7,988 bases of DNA. Source: an uncultured Actinomycetes bacterium. Lineage in GTDB: Bacteria; Actinomycetota; Actinomycetes; Nanopelagicales; Nanopelagicaceae. Under the pieces are notes generated by a model. It was not told where the DNA came from and made no database searches. It saw only the letters and a list, made by a program, of their open reading frames with translations. The position numbers and the translations under genes are program-made. Below are positions 6,067-7,988 of this stretch, one piece after another (positions within the stretch are counted from its first letter, which is position 1; each line of letters starts with the position of its first letter). The stretch spans positions 1 to 7,988 of the forward strand of contig CAIPQX010000012.1 in NCBI GenBank assembly GCA_903867285.1, written 5' to 3'.

Positions 6067-6896
6067 CCCTTGACCGCTGTTCCAAGTTGCATGTTAATAA
6101 TAAATTTTTGGGCAGCGAGATAGATCAGCAAAATAGGGAGCGTGGAGAGAACCACAAGCGCCATCATCGGCGGCCAGTCAGTTTGGAACTGCCCCTGGAA
6201 TTGCAGAATTCCAAAGGGGAGAGTCCAATGGTTCGGTGCCTGCAAGATAATCGATGGCCAGAAGAGGTCATTCCATGTTCCCTGAAAAGTTAAGATCGAG
6301 ACGGTTGCAACTATTGGCATGGCATTTGGAAGCATGATCCGCGTAAAAATCTGCAATGGGCCAGCCCCGTCAATTCGAGCGGCATCCTCTAAATCTTTCG
6401 GGATATTTAGGAAATACTGTCTAAATAGGAAGATATCTAAAGCTCCAACTGCTTTGAGGAGAAAGATCGCCAAATAATTTGAAGGGTGCCCGCTGATGAG
6501 ACCCATCTTTACAAAGAGGATATACACCGGAACTACTCGGAGCTGATCGGGAATCATCATCGTTGCCAGGACCATGTAAAAGAGAATGTCTCTTCCAGGG
6601 AAGCGGAGTCGGGCAAATGCATATCCAGCAGTTGATCCAAGGACTAGATGCAAGATCACGACCGTTACGGCAATAAAGAGGGAGTTAAAGAAGAGCGAGT
6701 AAAGGGTCGGAGTTATCTTGGTTGCGATGTGCACATATGCAGCGGTATTGAGGTGTTGCGGCAAGAGGTGATTTAGATACACCTCGCTCTCGGTCTTAAA
6801 TGAAGTGCTGATCGACCAGAAGAAAGGAATAAATGAGACGAACGAGTAAGTTACAAGAGCTCCAAGGAGCAGAAATTTGCCAATCTTGATTTTCAA
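6063..6896 (-). CDS. Carbohydrate ABC transporter permease, MalG type (CUT1)
   Basis: The product is an inner-membrane subunit with six helices. The ATPase-contacting EAA loop is clear: LEDAARIDGAGPLQIFTRIM and LPNAMP, near residues 169-194. The opening helix followed by an ISTSFKTESEVY segment and the C-terminal GTAVKG are both classic for MalG-type permeases. The frame can begin at a TTG at 6911, but the TTG at 6894-6896 is preferred (277 residues). It is preceded by an AAGGGGGA ribosome site at the right distance, and it overlaps the upstream permease's TGA as TTGA, matching the 4-nt overlaps elsewhere in the operon. It should form a heterodimer with the upstream MalF-type permease and draw energy from a CUT1 ATPase encoded elsewhere. 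The imported sugar cannot be told from the permease sequence. Confidence 0.93.
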   Translation of the reverse strand: MKIKIGKFLLLGALVTYSFVSFIPFFWSISTSFKTESEVYLNHLLPQHLNTAAYVHIATKITPTLYSLFFNSLFIAVTVVILHLVLGSTAGYAFARLRFPGRDILFYMVLATMMIPDQLRVVPVYILFVKMGLISGHPSNYLAIFLLKAVGALDIFLFRQYFLNIPKDLEDAARIDGAGPLQIFTRIMLPNAMPIVATVSILTFQGTWNDLFWPSIILQAPNHWTLPFGILQFQGQFQTDWPPMMALVVLSTLPILLIYLAAQKFIINMQLGTAVKG

Positions 6897-7843
6897 TTGT
6901 CCCCCTTCCAAGCCCTCGAGCCGAAGAGGAAGCGTTGCGCCAGCGTCAAACTAAATATGATGACAAAGAGTTCAAGACCGATCGCCGCACCATATCCAAA
7001 TTTAAATTGCCTAAAGCATGCGTTATAGATGTAGAGGACCATAGTCATTAGCGAATAATTAGGGCTGCCATCGGCTCCACCCGCCAAGATGGCTTGATCA
7101 TAAAGTTGCAACGCGCCAATCATTCCAGTCGTGACAACGAAGAAATGAGCAGGCTTAAGAAGTGGCATTGTGATGTAACGCAAGATCTGCCAGCGATTTG
7201 CCCCATCTGTCTTCGCTACTTCCTCATAAGAGCCATCAATGCCCTGCAGATTGGCTAAGTAAAAGAGCATCATGGTGCCACTCGTGGTCCAAGCATTGAG
7301 AACTATTACGGAGTAGAGCGCAGTCCTAGAGTCAGAAAGCCACTGACCTTGATTAAAGAGATTTGAAATATTGACGCCAAAGAAGTGCAGAATCTTGTTG
7401 AACAACCCTGCAGGCGTCATAAGCAAAATGAAGAGCGTTGTTATTGCAGCGCTACTCGCCATTGATGGGAAATAGAAGGTGGCACGGAAGAAATTGCTGC
7501 CTTTGATCTTGCTATTCACGAGGAGCGCCAACACCAGCCCTAAGGCGCTCTGTAAGGGAACCACCAACGCGGCATAGACCAAAGAGTTACGTATTGCACG
7601 AAGAAATACTGGGTCATGGATAGAGTGAGTGAAATTCGACCACCCTAGGTATTGACGAGCTCCGAGTAGCCCCCAGTCATAACGTGAGATATAAATTGCG
7701 TAGAGCAAAATTCCGAGGCTTAAAACTGCGAAGAGCGACATGGGGGCTGCGATGAAACTCCACCCCGTCACATATTCTTTTATATTGCGGGCATGGCGAG
7801 AGCGAACTCTGACTGCACTTGCTTCAGCGAGGTCGGTTGCCAT
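6893..7843 (-). CDS. Carbohydrate ABC transporter permease, MalF type (CUT1)
   Basis: The product has 316 residues. A basic cytosolic N-terminus (RVRSRHARN, 11-20) leads into a first helix at about 28-52, a periplasmic part containing YLGWSNF, and five more helices. The EAA loop EEVAKTDGANRWQILRYITM and PLLKP lies at 207-231. The VNAW-like LNAWTTSGTMMLFYLANLQGI before it and the segment after it are typical UgpA/MalF-type features. The start is ATG at 7841-7843. No strong Shine-Dalgarno precedes it, so initiation may be modest or coupled to upstream translation beyond the window. It is the first visible gene of the operon and overlaps the MalG-type gene by 4 nt. It pairs with that subunit in the membrane to form the channel. 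A substrate-binding protein is required but is not encoded between here and the window end. Confidence 0.93.
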   Translation of the reverse strand: MATDLAEASAVRVRSRHARNIKEYVTGWSFIAAPMSLFAVLSLGILLYAIYISRYDWGLLGARQYLGWSNFTHSIHDPVFLRAIRNSLVYAALVVPLQSALGLVLALLVNSKIKGSNFFRATFYFPSMASSAAITTLFILLMTPAGLFNKILHFFGVNISNLFNQGQWLSDSRTALYSVIVLNAWTTSGTMMLFYLANLQGIDGSYEEVAKTDGANRWQILRYITMPLLKPAHFFVVTTGMIGALQLYDQAILAGGADGSPNYSLMTMVLYIYNACFRQFKFGYGAAIGLELFVIIFSLTLAQRFLFGSRAWKGDN

Positions 7844-7895
7844 TGAGGTATTTTCTACTTTTCTCTTAAATCCGCAAAAGGTCTATCTAATGGGG

Positions 7896-7944
7896 AAAGG
7901 GTTGATAACTCGATAACTACTCGGTTCCAAATTATCAACCCTTT
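7896..7944. repeat. Perfect 13-bp inverted repeat with 23-nt spacer
   Basis: AAAGGGTTGATAA (7896-7908) is the exact reverse complement of TTATCAACCCTTT (7932-7944), and two further G/C pairs follow if one T is bulged. As RNA on the operon strand it would be a stable hairpin. It is followed by CCCC rather than a U-run, so it is not a normal intrinsic terminator. It may partly attenuate or protect mRNA between a binding-protein gene and the permeases, or the arms may be separated operator half-sites. Confidence 0.75.
7904..7918 (+). repeat. Tandem GATAACT direct repeat
   Basis: GATAACT occurs at 7904-7910 and again at 7912-7918 with an 8-bp period. The first copy overlaps the left arm of the 13-bp inverted repeat and the second lies in its spacer. 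It is short, so chance is possible. Confidence 0.4.
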
Positions 7945-7959
7945 TCCTTTATCGCATTC

Positions 7960-7987
7960 TTATGCGTTCATTTGCGCAAACGCATAA
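7960..7987. promoter_or_regulatory. Probable LacI-family operator: TTTGCGCAAA palindrome inside a larger inverted repeat
   Basis: TTTGCGCAAA at 7971-7980 is a perfect 10-bp palindrome with a central CG step, the usual form of LacI-family operators. It lies between TTATGCGTT (7960-7968) and AACGCATAA (7979-7987), which are exact reverse complements, though the inner palindrome is not centred in the outer one. It lies about 130 bp upstream of the operon that ends with a LacI-type gene, so that protein is the likely binder. The window edge may cut off further sites. Confidence 0.55.
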
Positions 7988-7988
7988 C

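Larger units (their letters stand above)
7844..7988 (-). promoter_or_regulatory. Leader/regulatory region of the sugar operon
   Basis: These 145 bp upstream of the MalF-type permease hold no gene but are dense in symmetric sequence: a 13-bp inverted repeat (7896-7944), tandem GATAACT copies (7904-7918), CGCAT/ATGCG pairs (7953-7966 and 7981-7985) and the TTTGCGCAAA palindrome (7971-7980). On the minus strand, one weak promoter reading is TTGATA, 17 nt, TATCGA inside the inverted repeat; another puts a CATAAG -10 between the CGCAT copies. Neither is convincing. If a binding-protein gene lies just to the right, this could instead be an intercistronic attenuator. Confidence 0.6.

Noticed and set aside
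1..7988. CRISPR array, insertion sequence, integrase or rRNA
   Set aside because: No regularly spaced repeats, no transposase or recombinase motifs and no rRNA-like sequence were seen.

Overview
The window looks like a chromosome segment from a gene-dense, moderately low-GC actinobacterium. The reasons are a tRNA without an encoded CCA end, a CUT1-type sugar ABC operon whose genes overlap by 4 nt, a LacI-family regulator, and a glycosidase whose motifs resemble actinobacterial amylo-alpha-1,6-glucosidases. Streamlined freshwater Actinobacteria (Nanopelagicales/acI-like) are a reasonable guess, but this is inference from gene style, not from a marker gene.

Left part (1-513): the last 14 codons of an unidentified plus-strand gene, then a tRNA with a UAA (Leu) anticodon and a short variable loop, then about 365 bp without a convincing gene that holds small hairpins.

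Accessory-looking part (514-about 2606): a small acidic orphan protein on the plus strand, then a minus-strand pair. The pair is an XRE-type regulator that has lost its N-terminal half and, overlapping its stop codon, an uncharacterised 295-residue protein. By eye this stretch is richer in A+T than the right half. At about 2597-2612 the broken regulator meets, head to head, the C-terminal third of a Kef/CPA2-type cation:proton antiporter that has lost its 5' part. Both genes lack their starts at the same point, so this is a recombination scar, deletion endpoint or assembly chimera.

Right part (2994-7988): a compact minus-strand sugar-use operon, in transcription order MalF-type permease, MalG-type permease, small polytopic membrane protein, cytoplasmic debranching-type glycosidase, and LacI-type repressor. 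The first three junctions are 4-nt stop/start overlaps and the last gap is 5 nt. No substrate-binding protein or ATPase gene is in the window; the binding protein may lie just beyond the right edge and the ATPase may be a shared one encoded elsewhere. The 145-bp leader carries a 13-bp inverted repeat and, at the window edge, a palindrome of the kind LacI-family repressors bind. The likely logic is import of an oligosaccharide or glycoside, cytosolic hydrolysis, and local repression by the LacI protein. The actual sugar cannot be read from the sequence.
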